A stretch of 64,000 nt of DNA from Novosphingobium lindaniclasticum LE124 (GTDB lineage Bacteria; Pseudomonadota; Alphaproteobacteria; Sphingomonadales; Sphingomonadaceae): positions 1 to 64,000 of the forward strand of contig NZ_ATHL01000126.1 in the NCBI RefSeq assembly GCF_000445125.1. Direction: 5' to 3'. Below the pieces are notes generated by a model, which did not search any database, was not told the origin of the DNA, and worked only from the letters and a program-made list of their open reading frames with translations. Both the position numbers and the translations under genes were made by a program. Positions 36,700-45,001 of the stretch are shown here, one piece after another (position 1 is the stretch's first letter; every line of letters starts with the position of its first letter).

Positions 36700-38465
36700 G
36701 CGTTCACGATTGCACGAGCGCCGGCGCTGTCGCCGCTTCAGTCCGCTCCGGCGAGACCAGCGCCGTCGCCGTGGCCGAGGCCGCGCTCGCGCGCATCGCG
36801 GCATATGACGCCGTCCAGCCGCACATCTGGATCAGTCGGGCAAGCCGCGAAGACGTGCTCGAGGCCGCTCGCGCGGTGGACGCGCGGGTGGCGGCGGGAG
36901 AGGACCTGCCGCTGGCGGGCGTGCCCTTCGCCGTGAAGGACAATATCGACGTCGCGGGTTTCGAGACGACCGCAGCCTGCCCCGCCTTCGCCTATGCGCC
37001 CGAAAGCGACGCGGGCGTGATCGAGCGGCTGCTTGCGGCGGGCGCGGTCTGCGTGGGCAAGACCAACCTCGACCAGTTCGCCACCGGCCTCAATGGGACC
37101 CGCAGCCCTTACGGCATCCCGCGCAATGCCTCCAACCTCGCCTATGTCAGCGGCGGGTCGAGTTCGGGCTCGTCGATCGCCGTTGCGGCAGGGCTGGTGC
37201 CTTTCGCCCTCGGGACCGACACCGCCGGATCGGGCCGCGTCCCGGCGGCGTTCAACCATCTCGTCGGGTTCAAGCCCACGAAAGGCCGGTGGAGCACGCG
37301 GGGGCTGGTTCCGGCCTGCCGCACCATCGACTGCATCACCGTCTTCACCCACGACACCGCCGATGCGCGACTGGTGGACCGGGTGGTGGCCGGTTTCGAC
37401 GTGGCGGATCCGTTTTCCAAGGCGCTGGCGGACCGCGCCCTGCCGGTGAAGCGCATAGGCGTGCCGCGACGCGATCAGCGGGTGTTCTTCGGGGACGGGG
37501 AGTCGGAATATCTCTACGACCGGGCGCTGGAGACGCTGGCGGGCCTGGGCGAGATCGTCGAGATAGACATGGCCCCGCTGCTGGAAGCGGCGCAGTTGCT
37601 CTACGGCGGCCCCTGGGTCGCCGAGCGTACCGCCGCCATGCGGGACATCCTCGCCCGCGACCCGCTGGCGGTGGACCCGACGGTACGCGCCGTGGTCGAA
37701 CCCGGCGCGGCGATCGCGGCGGTCGAACTGTTCGACGGCATATACCGCATGGCCGATCTCAAGCGCCACGCGGATCTCCTGTGGGGGGAGATCGACCTGC
37801 TGGCTTTCCCGACCACCGGCACGACCTACCGCGTGGCCGAGATGCTGGCGGCGCCCGTGGCGCTCAACAGCAACCTGGGGCTCTACACCAATTTCGTGAA
37901 CCTGCTGGACATGGCCGCGCTGGCCGTCCCCGCAGGCTCTCGCGCGAATGCCACGGGCTTCGGGATCACCCTGATCGGCCCGGCCGACACCGACCGCGCC
38001 CTGCTGGACGCGGCCGATGCCTACCTTTCGGCGGCGGACCTCGGGCCGCCGCCGCCACTCGACCTGGAGGGAAGAATGCAGACCGTGAAACTCGCCGTCG
38101 TCGGCGCCCATCTCAAGGACATGCCGCTGCACTGGCAGCTCACCTCGCGCGATGCCGCCTTCGTGGGCGCGTTCGAGACTGCGCCGACCTATCGGCTCTA
38201 TGCCATGGCAGACAGCGTGCCGCCCAAGCCCGCGCTGGTGCATGACGAAGGCGGCGCGCCGATCAAGGTCGAGGTCTACGAACTGGGCGTCGCCGAGTTC
38301 GGCAGCTTCACCGTGGACGTGCCCGCGCCGCTGGCGATCGGCACGGTCACCCTGGCGGACGGCTCCAGCGTCAAGGGCTTCGTCGCGGAGCCGCGCGCGC
38401 TGAACGGCGCCGAGGACATCACCGACCTCGGCGGCTGGCGCGCCTATATCGCGAGCCGGGCCTGA
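36696..38465 (+). CDS. atzF: Allophanate hydrolase
   Basis: 589 residues from the ATG at 36696, which overlaps the carboxylase stop. The amidase-signature domain has the catalytic Lys (AVKDNIDVAG), the cis-Ser and nucleophile Ser in SGGSSSGSS and GTDTAGSGRVPAA. A C-terminal domain of about 130 residues (from near 470) is typical for AtzF-type enzymes, where it completes the decarboxylation. It splits allophanate to two ammonia and two CO2, the last step of either urea-amidolyase or guanidine breakdown. Length matches the family. Confidence 0.93.
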   Translation: MSVHDCTSAGAVAASVRSGETSAVAVAEAALARIAAYDAVQPHIWISRASREDVLEAARAVDARVAAGEDLPLAGVPFAVKDNIDVAGFETTAACPAFAYAPESDAGVIERLLAAGAVCVGKTNLDQFATGLNGTRSPYGIPRNASNLAYVSGGSSSGSSIAVAAGLVPFALGTDTAGSGRVPAAFNHLVGFKPTKGRWSTRGLVPACRTIDCITVFTHDTADARLVDRVVAGFDVADPFSKALADRALPVKRIGVPRRDQRVFFGDGESEYLYDRALETLAGLGEIVEIDMAPLLEAAQLLYGGPWVAERTAAMRDILARDPLAVDPTVRAVVEPGAAIAAVELFDGIYRMADLKRHADLLWGEIDLLAFPTTGTTYRVAEMLAAPVALNSNLGLYTNFVNLLDMAALAVPAGSRANATGFGITLIGPADTDRALLDAADAYLSAADLGPPPPLDLEGRMQTVKLAVVGAHLKDMPLHWQLTSRDAAFVGAFETAPTYRLYAMADSVPPKPALVHDEGGAPIKVEVYELGVAEFGSFTVDVPAPLAIGTVTLADGSSVKGFVAEPRALNGAEDITDLGGWRAYIASRA

Positions 38466-38516
38466 GGGAACGGGCTCTACGAATCGGCGGAAAATCCCCT
38501 CATCGAAGGAACACAT

Positions 38517-39458
38517 ATGCGGCCGTACAAGCGTCTTGCCCCTGCGATCCTCTCCCTTGCCGCCGCCGCGACGATGATCGCGGCTCCGGCCGGGGCGCAG
38601 CAGGCGCAGGTCATTCCGGTGCCGGGCTTCGCCGATTTCCTGGCGGTGGACGGCCAGACCGTGTGGGTCACCAATCGCGACCGGGTCGAGCGCTGGTCGC
38701 GCACCGGCAAGCTGGCCGAAGTGGCGATGTCGCGCGCCTGCGGGGCCATGACCATCGCCTATGGGTCGCTCTGGGTGGCCGATTGCCAGGAAGCGGCGGT
38801 AAAGCGCATCGACATCCGCTCGGCCAAGGTCGTCGCCACGATCCCCACCGGGATCGCCAACCTGCAAGGCGAACTCAACGTCGCGGCGGGGGCTGGATCG
38901 ATCTGGGTGGCCAGCGACGAGAAGGGCACGGTCTCCCGCATTGATCCCCGCACGAACGAGGTTGCGGCCAGGATCGCCGTCGATCCCGGAACCTGGTATC
39001 TCGCCTTCGGCCATGGCGCGCTCTGGGCGGTCAGCGCATCGGCCCGCTCGTTGCAGCGCATCGATCCCGCTACCGACGCAGTGACGGCGCGCACCGCCGT
39101 GGGCGCAGAGCCGGGTTTCCTGGCGGCAGGCGAAGGCGCGGTCTGGCTGCAGGAACAGGGCGACGGCACCGTCGCCCGGATCGATCCTGCCAGCGTGACG
39201 GTCACCGGCCGCATCAAGGTGGGCGAGAATCTGAAGTGGGGCGATATCGACACCGGCGGCGGCAAGGTCTGGCTGCGCACGACCGACGACCAGCTGTTCG
39301 CCGCGATCGACCCCCGCACCATGACCGTCACCGCGCGCATCGGCAAGCCGGCGGGCAGCGGCGCCGTGCGCTACACGCCGGCGGGCGTCTGGACCACGGC
39401 GCACGACGAGCGCACCCTTTCATGGTGGAGCCGGGCGGAACTGAAGAAACTCCGGTGA
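38517..39458 (+). CDS. Periplasmic YncE-like beta-propeller protein
   Basis: 313 residues. A signal peptide (MRPYKRLAPAILSLAAAA, cut after AGA) is followed by about seven blade-like repeats of the type GSLWVADCQEAAVKRID, GSIWVASDEKGTVSRIDPRT, GAVWLQEQGDGTVARIDPAS. This is a YncE/Vgb-type propeller. The ligand is unknown. It follows the allophanate hydrolase by 51 bp on the same strand and may be the last gene of that unit, although it has no known part in the pathway. Confidence 0.78.
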   Translation: MRPYKRLAPAILSLAAAATMIAAPAGAQQAQVIPVPGFADFLAVDGQTVWVTNRDRVERWSRTGKLAEVAMSRACGAMTIAYGSLWVADCQEAAVKRIDIRSAKVVATIPTGIANLQGELNVAAGAGSIWVASDEKGTVSRIDPRTNEVAARIAVDPGTWYLAFGHGALWAVSASARSLQRIDPATDAVTARTAVGAEPGFLAAGEGAVWLQEQGDGTVARIDPASVTVTGRIKVGENLKWGDIDTGGGKVWLRTTDDQLFAAIDPRTMTVTARIGKPAGSGAVRYTPAGVWTTAHDERTLSWWSRAELKKLR

Positions 39459-39554
39459 AACCCGCCGCTTGCGGCTCGCGGATCGTGGCAGGTCTGTTCT
39501 ATGAACCCTGTTCGATTCCGCCCTGATGCCGGAATGATGGGGTAAAGAGGAAGC

Positions 39555-40493
39555 ATGAGCGAGCGCACGCCCTTGACTGACAGGAAGTTCGCCAGTCGCG
39601 TGGACTGGAACCTGATGCGGACTTACGTCGACATCGTGCGGGCGGGGGGCATCGGCGCGGCGGCCAGGCAGCTCAACAAGCAGCAGCCCAGCATCAGCGC
39701 CGCGCTCAAGCGGCTGGAGGATCACGTCGGCGCCGCCCTGCTGATCCGATCGGCGACCGGCGTGGAGATGACCGCCGCGGGCAAGGCGATGATGGCGCTT
39801 TGCGAGGACATGCTGGAATCCGCGCGGATGGTGCCTCACCAGATCGCGCAGGCGACCAAGCGTGTCGAAGGCGTGGTGCGTATCCAGATCGTGTCCGCCA
39901 TCGTCTCCGACCAGTTCGACGAGGCGATCGCCAGCTTTCACCGGCGCAACCCCGAAATCCAGATCGAAATCCGCGTCTCTCCCTGGCGCCAGGTGCTCGA
40001 TGCGCTGGAAGCGGGCGAAGTGGAACTCGGCATCGGCTATGACAACAGCGTGCGCGGCAACCTGGTCTACGAGCCGCTGTTCGTGGAGCACCAGCAACTT
40101 TACTGCGGGCGCAGCCATCCGCTGTTCGGCTACCGCATCACCCAGCCCAAGGAACTCAAGACCGAGCCGTTCGTGCTCATGGGAGAGGGGGAGATCGAGA
40201 TCATCACCCACTTGCGCCGCCGCTACCGGCTGGGCACCCATGTCGCCGGGGTGGCGGACGACATGAACGAAGTGCGCCGGCTGATCCTGTGCGGCGTCGG
40301 CATCGGCTTTCTCCCCACCCCGATCGTCCAGGCGGACGTGGAGCGCGGTGCGCTCTGGCCGCTGCTGCACGGCGACTTCGAGCCGGGCTACGACATCTTC
40401 CTCCTTGCCCGTGCCGAGCCGGAGCGGGACACCGCCACCCAGCTGTTCATGGACGAAGTATTCCGCCGCATCCGCGCCCAGCCACGCGTTTAG
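39555..40493 (+). CDS. LysR-family transcriptional regulator
   Basis: 312 residues. The N-terminal winged helix has LMRTYVDIVRAGGIGAAARQ and LNKQQPSISAALKRLEDHVG. The effector-binding domain (about 100-300) has IQIVSAIVSDQFDEAIASFH and GVGIGFLPTPIV. It stands 96 bp downstream of the propeller gene on the same strand. Unlike most LysR genes it is not divergent from a target, so its regulon is unclear; the guanidine/urea operon upstream is one possibility. Confidence 0.9.
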   Translation: MSERTPLTDRKFASRVDWNLMRTYVDIVRAGGIGAAARQLNKQQPSISAALKRLEDHVGAALLIRSATGVEMTAAGKAMMALCEDMLESARMVPHQIAQATKRVEGVVRIQIVSAIVSDQFDEAIASFHRRNPEIQIEIRVSPWRQVLDALEAGEVELGIGYDNSVRGNLVYEPLFVEHQQLYCGRSHPLFGYRITQPKELKTEPFVLMGEGEIEIITHLRRRYRLGTHVAGVADDMNEVRRLILCGVGIGFLPTPIVQADVERGALWPLLHGDFEPGYDIFLLARAEPERDTATQLFMDEVFRRIRAQPRV

Positions 40494-40605
40494 GCGCGAT
40501 GGTTCGTCATAGATCGAACCTATGGCTTGCATCGTGAAATTCCCCCTGCCGCCATGATCCCCTCCAGCGCAGTCTTGCCAAACAAGGGCAAGGCAAAGGC
40601 GGGCG

Positions 40606-40773
40606 ATGAACTTCAAATCGACACTTCCCGATCGGATTGGAAGCCGCTTCAAGGCTCTGGCGTCGTCGATGCTCCGCTTTTTGCTGAACGGTATGGAAGC
40701 ACGCGCAGGCGCCATCGGCGGCTATCGAGGCGGCTATCGAGGCGATGATCGGGCGCGAGGTCCGGCGCGATGA
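40606..40773 (+). CDS. Possible 55-residue peptide coupled to secreted protein gene
   Basis: A short frame encodes MNFKSTLPDRIGSRFKALAS, then a hydrophobic stretch (SMLRFLLNG) and a tail with a tandem GGYR repeat. Its stop (40771-40773) overlaps the next gene's ATG as ATGA, which suggests translational coupling. No strong ribosome binding site is seen. I recognise no family. Confidence 0.35.
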   Translation: MNFKSTLPDRIGSRFKALASSMLRFLLNGMEARAGAIGGYRGGYRGDDRARGPAR

Positions 40774-41198
40774 TGCCGGCGGCGCTCCTTGTCGCGGTGT
40801 CGCAGCAAGCCCGGCGCTTCGCCGGGAAGTGTGCCGTCTTCTGCGGCCTCGGCCTGATCGCCTTCGGGCCGGAGGCGGCTGCAGCGGGTACGCGCCGGGA
40901 AGCCAGACTGGTTTCGTGCGAGAAGGCCGATTGCCTGCTCGTCACCGGTTCCCGAGCTGATCCCGGCATGATCGTCCGCATCAACGGACACCCGGTTCGG
41001 GCCGAGGGCCGCCGGAACTGGAAAGTTCTCCTGCCGGTAAGCACCGTGCGGGAATGGTCGCTGCCGGGCGCGCGCAGCATTGCCGTTTCGGCCACCGATT
41101 TGGGCAATGGAGACGAGGATACCCGGCAAGTGAAACTGCCGATAGGCATGCTGGGCAGTATTACTGAACTGGCTAGCCTAGTAATACCGGGGCACTAG
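40770..41198 (+). CDS. Hypothetical secreted protein
   Basis: 142 residues. An N-terminal hydrophobic stretch (AVFCGLGLIAFGPEAAAAG) looks like a signal peptide ending in AAA. The mature part is a small beta-rich domain with two Cys (VSCEKADCLLVTGS) and motifs such as MIVRINGHPV. I do not recognise a family. The end of the gene contains a perfect GTATTAC/GTAATAC dyad (41158-41187). Confidence 0.55.
   Translation: MMPAALLVAVSQQARRFAGKCAVFCGLGLIAFGPEAAAAGTRREARLVSCEKADCLLVTGSRADPGMIVRINGHPVRAEGRRNWKVLLPVSTVREWSLPGARSIAVSATDLGNGDEDTRQVKLPIGMLGSITELASLVIPGH
41158..41187. promoter_or_regulatory. GTATTAC-N16-GTAATAC inverted repeat
   Basis: Perfect 7-bp arms separated by 16 bases, overlapping the end of the secreted-protein gene and 122 bp before the UrcA gene. 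The arms equal those of the NikR-like sites (TATTAC), but the spacing is 16 rather than 14. A smaller dyad, ggcatca/tgatgcc, follows at 41262-41287. Confidence 0.45.
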
Positions 41199-41308
41199 AC
41201 ATGTTCTAAGTGATGCAGAACTTGCTTTGATATTGCGATTTCTTCTCGTAAGCGCTATGGGGGCATCAGTCACCGTAGAGTGATGCCATATCCTGTGCTT
41301 AGGAGAAG

Positions 41309-41644
41309 ATGATGAAATTTGCCGTTCTGGCGCTGGCATCGTTTGCTTTCGCCGCTTCCGCATCGGCCGCCACCGGCGAGAATCCCTTCGCCCGGGACCA
41401 GGCGGTGCTGCAACTGAAAGGCCTGGACCTCGCTACGGCCGAGGGGCAGCAACGGCTGGCCATCCGCATGGATCAGGCGGCGCGCTCCGTTTGCGGTGAG
41501 AAGATGGCGAATGTGCACCTTGCGGCGGAACGCAAGGCGCAGGATTGCCGCAGCGCCGTTCTTGCCGAGATTCGCGGCCAGATCGAAACCCGCCGTGCCG
41601 AGGCCATCCCTGCTTCCGCCCCGAAGTTCGCACTGGCACGCTGA
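41309..41644 (+). CDS. UrcA-family secreted protein
   Basis: 111 residues. The signal peptide (MMKFAVLALASFAFAASASA) is followed by the UrcA pattern: LQLKGLDLATAEGQQRLAIR, a run MDQAARSVCG and a second Cys in AQDCRSAV. UrcA proteins are common in sphingomonads and their role is unknown. AGGAGAAG directly precedes the start. It is transcribed alone, and a strong hairpin lies beyond it. Confidence 0.85.
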   Translation: MMKFAVLALASFAFAASASAATGENPFARDQAVLQLKGLDLATAEGQQRLAIRMDQAARSVCGEKMANVHLAAERKAQDCRSAVLAEIRGQIETRRAEAIPASAPKFALAR

Positions 41645-42010
41645 TCGCCGGTCGAGGATCCGCTCTTAGCGGATTCGCGCAGCCCCATCCGGCAATCGTC
41701 ACGCGGCGCCCGGAGCCTTTCCGTCATCGGCGGAAGGCTCCGGGCGCCGCTTGCGTTCCGGGGTGCCATCCTCACCCTTCCCGCCCCTCACCCTTCCCGC
41801 CATAGATGCAGCCTATGCATTTCATACGGCATTGGCATCTGGCGGGGTGAAAACCCTTGTAGGATGCTGCTCTCAAGTCGGTCGATGCACGGAGATTCTC
41901 CGCAGTCGACGAACCGACCAGGACCGTAGAAGCATGGCGGCAAGACCATGCTTCGATATCGTACAACAGTATTACCCGCTTGGCCGGATAATACTACGAG
42001 GGCAGGGCGT
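41645..42010. other. Intergenic region with hairpin and dyad
   Basis: 366 bp without a gene. It holds a strong hairpin (41704-41749) and a dyad GTATTAC-N12-ATAATAC at 41969-41994, seventeen bases before the next gene. The latter has the same left arm as the NikR-like sites but one mismatch and a shorter gap. Confidence 0.5.
41704..41749. terminator. Strong hairpin, probable terminator
   Basis: Arms cggcgcccggagccttTccg and cggaaggctccgggcgccg pair over 19 bp with one bulged T and a 7-base loop. No T-run follows, so it may act with Rho or as an mRNA-stabilising end. Confidence 0.55.
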
Positions 42011-42991
42011 ATGGACGGCGTTCGCGTAGGAAACAGGATCATAGGGGCCCAGGCGCCGGTGACGGTCGGCTGGGAAAACATACCGCGCGTCGAAGGCGGT
42101 CCGGTGAAGCAGTTCGTGTTCACCTGGTTCCAGCCCACGGTGCTCTTCGCATTGCTGGCGTTCTGGTATTACGCCCCCAATTCCATCGCCAAAGCCTCTA
42201 CGGCGATCGGCATCGGCATCGGCTTCAAGGTCCTGCTGCTGGCGATGGAGTGGTTCTTTCCGCGCCACGAAAGCTGGCGCCTCACCTGGAAGGAACTGAC
42301 GACCGACCTGTTCTACGTTGGGCTGGGCTACACGCTGCTGCGCATCGTCGACAGCTATATCGGCGACGGCGTCATGATCGAGGCCATCCAGAAGCATCTG
42401 GAATGGGACAAGTTCGCCTGGTTCCTTGGCCTGCCGCTGCTCCTCCAGGCTTTCCTGATCTCCTTCCTGTTCGACTTCGGACAGTACTGGATGCACCGCG
42501 GGATGCACAACTGGTATCCGCTGTGGCTGACCCACTCCGTGCACCACTACATCACCCAGTTGAACATCAACAAGGGAGCGGTCGGCAATCCGGTGGAACT
42601 GTTCCTCATCGGGCTGGGCATCGGCGGCTTCTTCGACTTCCTGCCGCGCGCCGCCCTGCTGGCCGGCGCCCTGGGTCTTGCGATCAGCACCTACCAGCAC
42701 ATCAACGTGCGCTTCAACTCGCCCCGCTGGTGGCGCTTCCTGTTCCATACGACCGAGCATCACAGCCTGCACCATTCGCAGGACTTCGAGGCGAGCCGCA
42801 GCAACTACACGAATACCTATATCTTCATCGACCGGATGTTCGGCACCTGCGTCGACGGTGAGGCGGAGCTGCTCGGCATGGAGGGCGGCCGCCGCATGTC
42901 CATTCGCGAGCAGATGACTTTCCCCTTCACGGAAGGCTGGAAGACGCTGAAGGAACGCATGGCGCGCCCCGCAGCCGTACCTGCCGAGTGA
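42011..42991 (+). CDS. Sterol desaturase/fatty acid hydroxylase family membrane protein
   Basis: About 326 residues from the ATG at 42011; the frame is open further upstream. Four or more membrane helices surround the three histidine clusters of the di-iron family: HRGMHN, THSVHH and TTEHHSLHHSQ. It should hydroxylate or desaturate a lipid, for instance a fatty acid, sphingolipid or hopanoid. The substrate cannot be read. It is followed by a small membrane protein gene. Confidence 0.88.
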   Translation: MDGVRVGNRIIGAQAPVTVGWENIPRVEGGPVKQFVFTWFQPTVLFALLAFWYYAPNSIAKASTAIGIGIGFKVLLLAMEWFFPRHESWRLTWKELTTDLFYVGLGYTLLRIVDSYIGDGVMIEAIQKHLEWDKFAWFLGLPLLLQAFLISFLFDFGQYWMHRGMHNWYPLWLTHSVHHYITQLNINKGAVGNPVELFLIGLGIGGFFDFLPRAALLAGALGLAISTYQHINVRFNSPRWWRFLFHTTEHHSLHHSQDFEASRSNYTNTYIFIDRMFGTCVDGEAELLGMEGGRRMSIREQMTFPFTEGWKTLKERMARPAAVPAE

Positions 42992-43038
42992 CGGCGAAGA
43001 CGATTTTACCAGGACCACACGCCAGGAGACGAAGCTCC

Positions 43039-43629
43039 ATGAACTCACGTTTCACCGACTGGATCTGGCACATCGGGGGCAGCCTGGCGCTCGCGCCCGG
43101 ACAATCGGAGGAAGAGGCTTTCGACAGGCTGACCCCCCTGTTCCGCCGGAGCGGTACGAGCCACGAACGGGCAAACGGCAGGCTGACCTTTCGCAAGAAG
43201 GACCAGGCGGCGCAGGACGAGATGGCCGTTTTCGACGGCGGGGTCCTGCGCATCGAGAACGAGCCCGCCGGGCGGGTTCTGCACTATCGCCTGACCAGCC
43301 GGGCCTTGCTGTTCTGCTTCCTGGCGCCCCTGCTGTTCCTGGCCTTCGGGCAGGCCACCGTCGCCCTGGGCAAGCTCGACAAGCCTGCGGCCGAAGCTTC
43401 GGACAAGTCCGCGAAGGAGCAGAAGGCGCTTCCGCAGAATCCGATCGACAAGGCCCTCGGCGCGCCGGCGCCCGAAAAGCCGAAGAAGGACGGCAAGGAG
43501 GAGCAGGGCCGGAAATCGTCACCGACTGCGGCCTATGTCTTCGCGGCAATGTTCGCCGCCCTCTACGTCGCGGGGCGGTTCATCGAGAGCAGGCGGGTGA
43601 ACATGCTGTTCCGGCAATCGCTGAGGTAA
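43039..43629 (+). CDS. Hypothetical membrane protein
   Basis: 196 residues from the ATG at 43039 (AGGAGA 9 bases upstream). It has a soluble N-terminal 80 residues, two hydrophobic segments (about 90-108: ALLFCFLAPLLFLAFG; about 168-182: AAYVFAAMFAALYVAG) and between them a lysine/alanine/proline-rich stretch of about 50 residues that is probably disordered. I do not recognise a family. It follows the hydroxylase gene closely and may be co-transcribed. Confidence 0.65.
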   Translation: MNSRFTDWIWHIGGSLALAPGQSEEEAFDRLTPLFRRSGTSHERANGRLTFRKKDQAAQDEMAVFDGGVLRIENEPAGRVLHYRLTSRALLFCFLAPLLFLAFGQATVALGKLDKPAAEASDKSAKEQKALPQNPIDKALGAPAPEKPKKDGKEEQGRKSSPTAAYVFAAMFAALYVAGRFIESRRVNMLFRQSLR

Positions 43630-43780
43630 ACGGGTCGGGCAGGGGCGGAAGAGAGCCGCCATCCGCATTCCCGAGGGTTGCGCTTTATCCGCGCTGCAGA
43701 TCACGCTCAGGAGAACGACGAAGCCCGCAACGGGGACCACGCGGCTCGCGGGTGGTCCCCCCTGACAGGAAACCGTTGCT

Positions 43781-44416
43781 TCACAGCGGTATCCGGTCCG
43801 ACGGCGATGGCTCCACGGCCTCATCTTCCTGGCTTTCCGCGCCTTCTGCTTCCACCGAGCGCCGCAGGCGGCTGCGGACGAGGAGCGTCATGGCGGTGGC
43901 GACCGCGACGAGCGCGGCGATTGCCAGCGCGACATGGCCGAAGCGGCGCAAGTTCCCGAAGGCCAGTTCCACCACTTGCCCGAAACTATAGCCGATGGCG
44001 GCAATCGCGGCGCCCCAGGCCAGCGCCGCTACCGCGTTGAGCAGCAGGAAGCGGCGGGTCGGTATCCGCGAGGTGCCGATGGCGACGGGGCTGATGGTGC
44101 GAAAGCCGTAGAGGAAGCGGAACGCCAGGATGAACCCGGTGGGATGGCGCTCCAGCATCCGCATCACGCGCGCGAAAGCGGGCCGCTCGGTCAATTTGCG
44201 AACAAGCCGGTGCATGCGATAGCGGCGTCCGAGCAGGAAGAAGAACTGGTCCGCGATGAACGAGCCGATCGCCGCGGCTGCCATGACGCCGTAGAGCGGC
44301 AGCAGGCCCTGATGCGCGATCAACCCTCCGGTCAGGACCACGGTCTCGCCTTCCAGGGCCGCTCCCAAGGCGACGGCCGGCAGGCCGAACTCTGCGATCA
44401 GGGCTTCTATCGACAT
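43781..44416 (-). CDS. DedA-family membrane protein (first)
   Basis: About 211 residues from the ATG of MSIEALIAEFG; an upstream start at 44452 is possible. DedA/VTT pattern: ALGAALEGETVVLTGGLIAH, FFFLLGRRYRMHRLVR, FILAFRFLYGFRTISPVAIG. DedA proteins are thought to recycle lipid carriers such as undecaprenyl phosphate or to flip phospholipids. A second DedA gene lies 1.4 kb away (45768-46412). The upstream gene on the same strand may be co-transcribed with it. Confidence 0.87.
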   Translation of the reverse strand: MSIEALIAEFGLPAVALGAALEGETVVLTGGLIAHQGLLPLYGVMAAAAIGSFIADQFFFLLGRRYRMHRLVRKLTERPAFARVMRMLERHPTGFILAFRFLYGFRTISPVAIGTSRIPTRRFLLLNAVAALAWGAAIAAIGYSFGQVVELAFGNLRRFGHVALAIAALVAVATAMTLLVRSRLRRSVEAEGAESQEDEAVEPSPSDRIPL

Positions 44417-44513
44417 GGGCGTTCCGATGCGGCCAGCTGCGAGGCGGCGCATGCGGCGGCGCTCGTGGGTCAGGAACGGCGGAACGCGGGCCCCGGTTCC
44501 GAACCGCTGTCCT

Positions 44514-44831
44514 TCAGAGCTTGTCGTCCACCAGGCGCAGGCGCGCGCCGCCGCCGATGGAGATCGACGAGCCGTCGGGATATTCGACCGTACCGTCGGG
44601 GCGCAGCAGGGCGAACTCGGCGGTATCGACGCTGCCGTCGATCGTGACCGGGGTGGTGGTTGAAAGGGGAGCCGCGTCGCCCTTCACCTTGAAGGTGTCG
44701 ATTCGCCAGGCCAGGACCTGGTCCATCTCGGCGGCGACGATCTTTTCACGACTGGGGCCAACCCGGGTCGAAATGTAGAATCCGTCTTTGGCCGGCACGC
44801 AGGCCGTCGAAATGAGTTCGTGATCCGTCAC
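44514..44831 (-). CDS. Small hypothetical protein
   Basis: 105 residues, soluble, beta-rich, with two halves: VPAKDGFYISTRVGPSREKI, and TVEYPDGSSISIGGGARLRL at the end. I recognise no family. An OmpR-type direct repeat lies about 80 bp upstream (44910-44928), matching one in front of the two-component system at 47.9 kb. That makes it a possible target of that regulator. Confidence 0.55.
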   Translation of the reverse strand: MTDHELISTACVPAKDGFYISTRVGPSREKIVAAEMDQVLAWRIDTFKVKGDAAPLSTTTPVTIDGSVDTAEFALLRPDGTVEYPDGSSISIGGGARLRLVDDKL

Positions 44832-44909
44832 GCCGTTTGTCCCAGTGAGCCCCCGCGGGCGTTCCCGGCAACCGCACGGGAACGACCACTGCTGTCTATC
44901 CTAACCGGG

Positions 44910-44928
44910 CTTACCGTATCCTTACAGG
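44910..44928. promoter_or_regulatory. CTTAC-N6-CTTACAGG direct repeat, OmpR-type site (copy 1)
   Basis: Two CTTAC units begin 11 bp apart, the second extended to CTTACAGG. This is one helical turn, as for tandem binding of OmpR/PhoP-type regulators. It lies about 80 bp before the 44831 start. Confidence 0.5.
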
Positions 44929-45001
44929 GGGGGTCACAATTTTTTTGCAATGCGGAAACATTTGCCGCGCGTCGCAGCGGTTGCGCTCGGGTGAACCCGC
45001 C

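Noticed and set aside
35137-36804. Large minus-strand frames opposite the carboxylase
   Set aside because: They lie fully within a gene with complete domain structure and have no recognisable protein features.
36738-39404. 888-codon minus-strand frame across allophanate hydrolase and propeller genes
   Set aside because: Both plus-strand genes have intact motifs; the antisense frame is Arg/Gly/His-rich and matches nothing.
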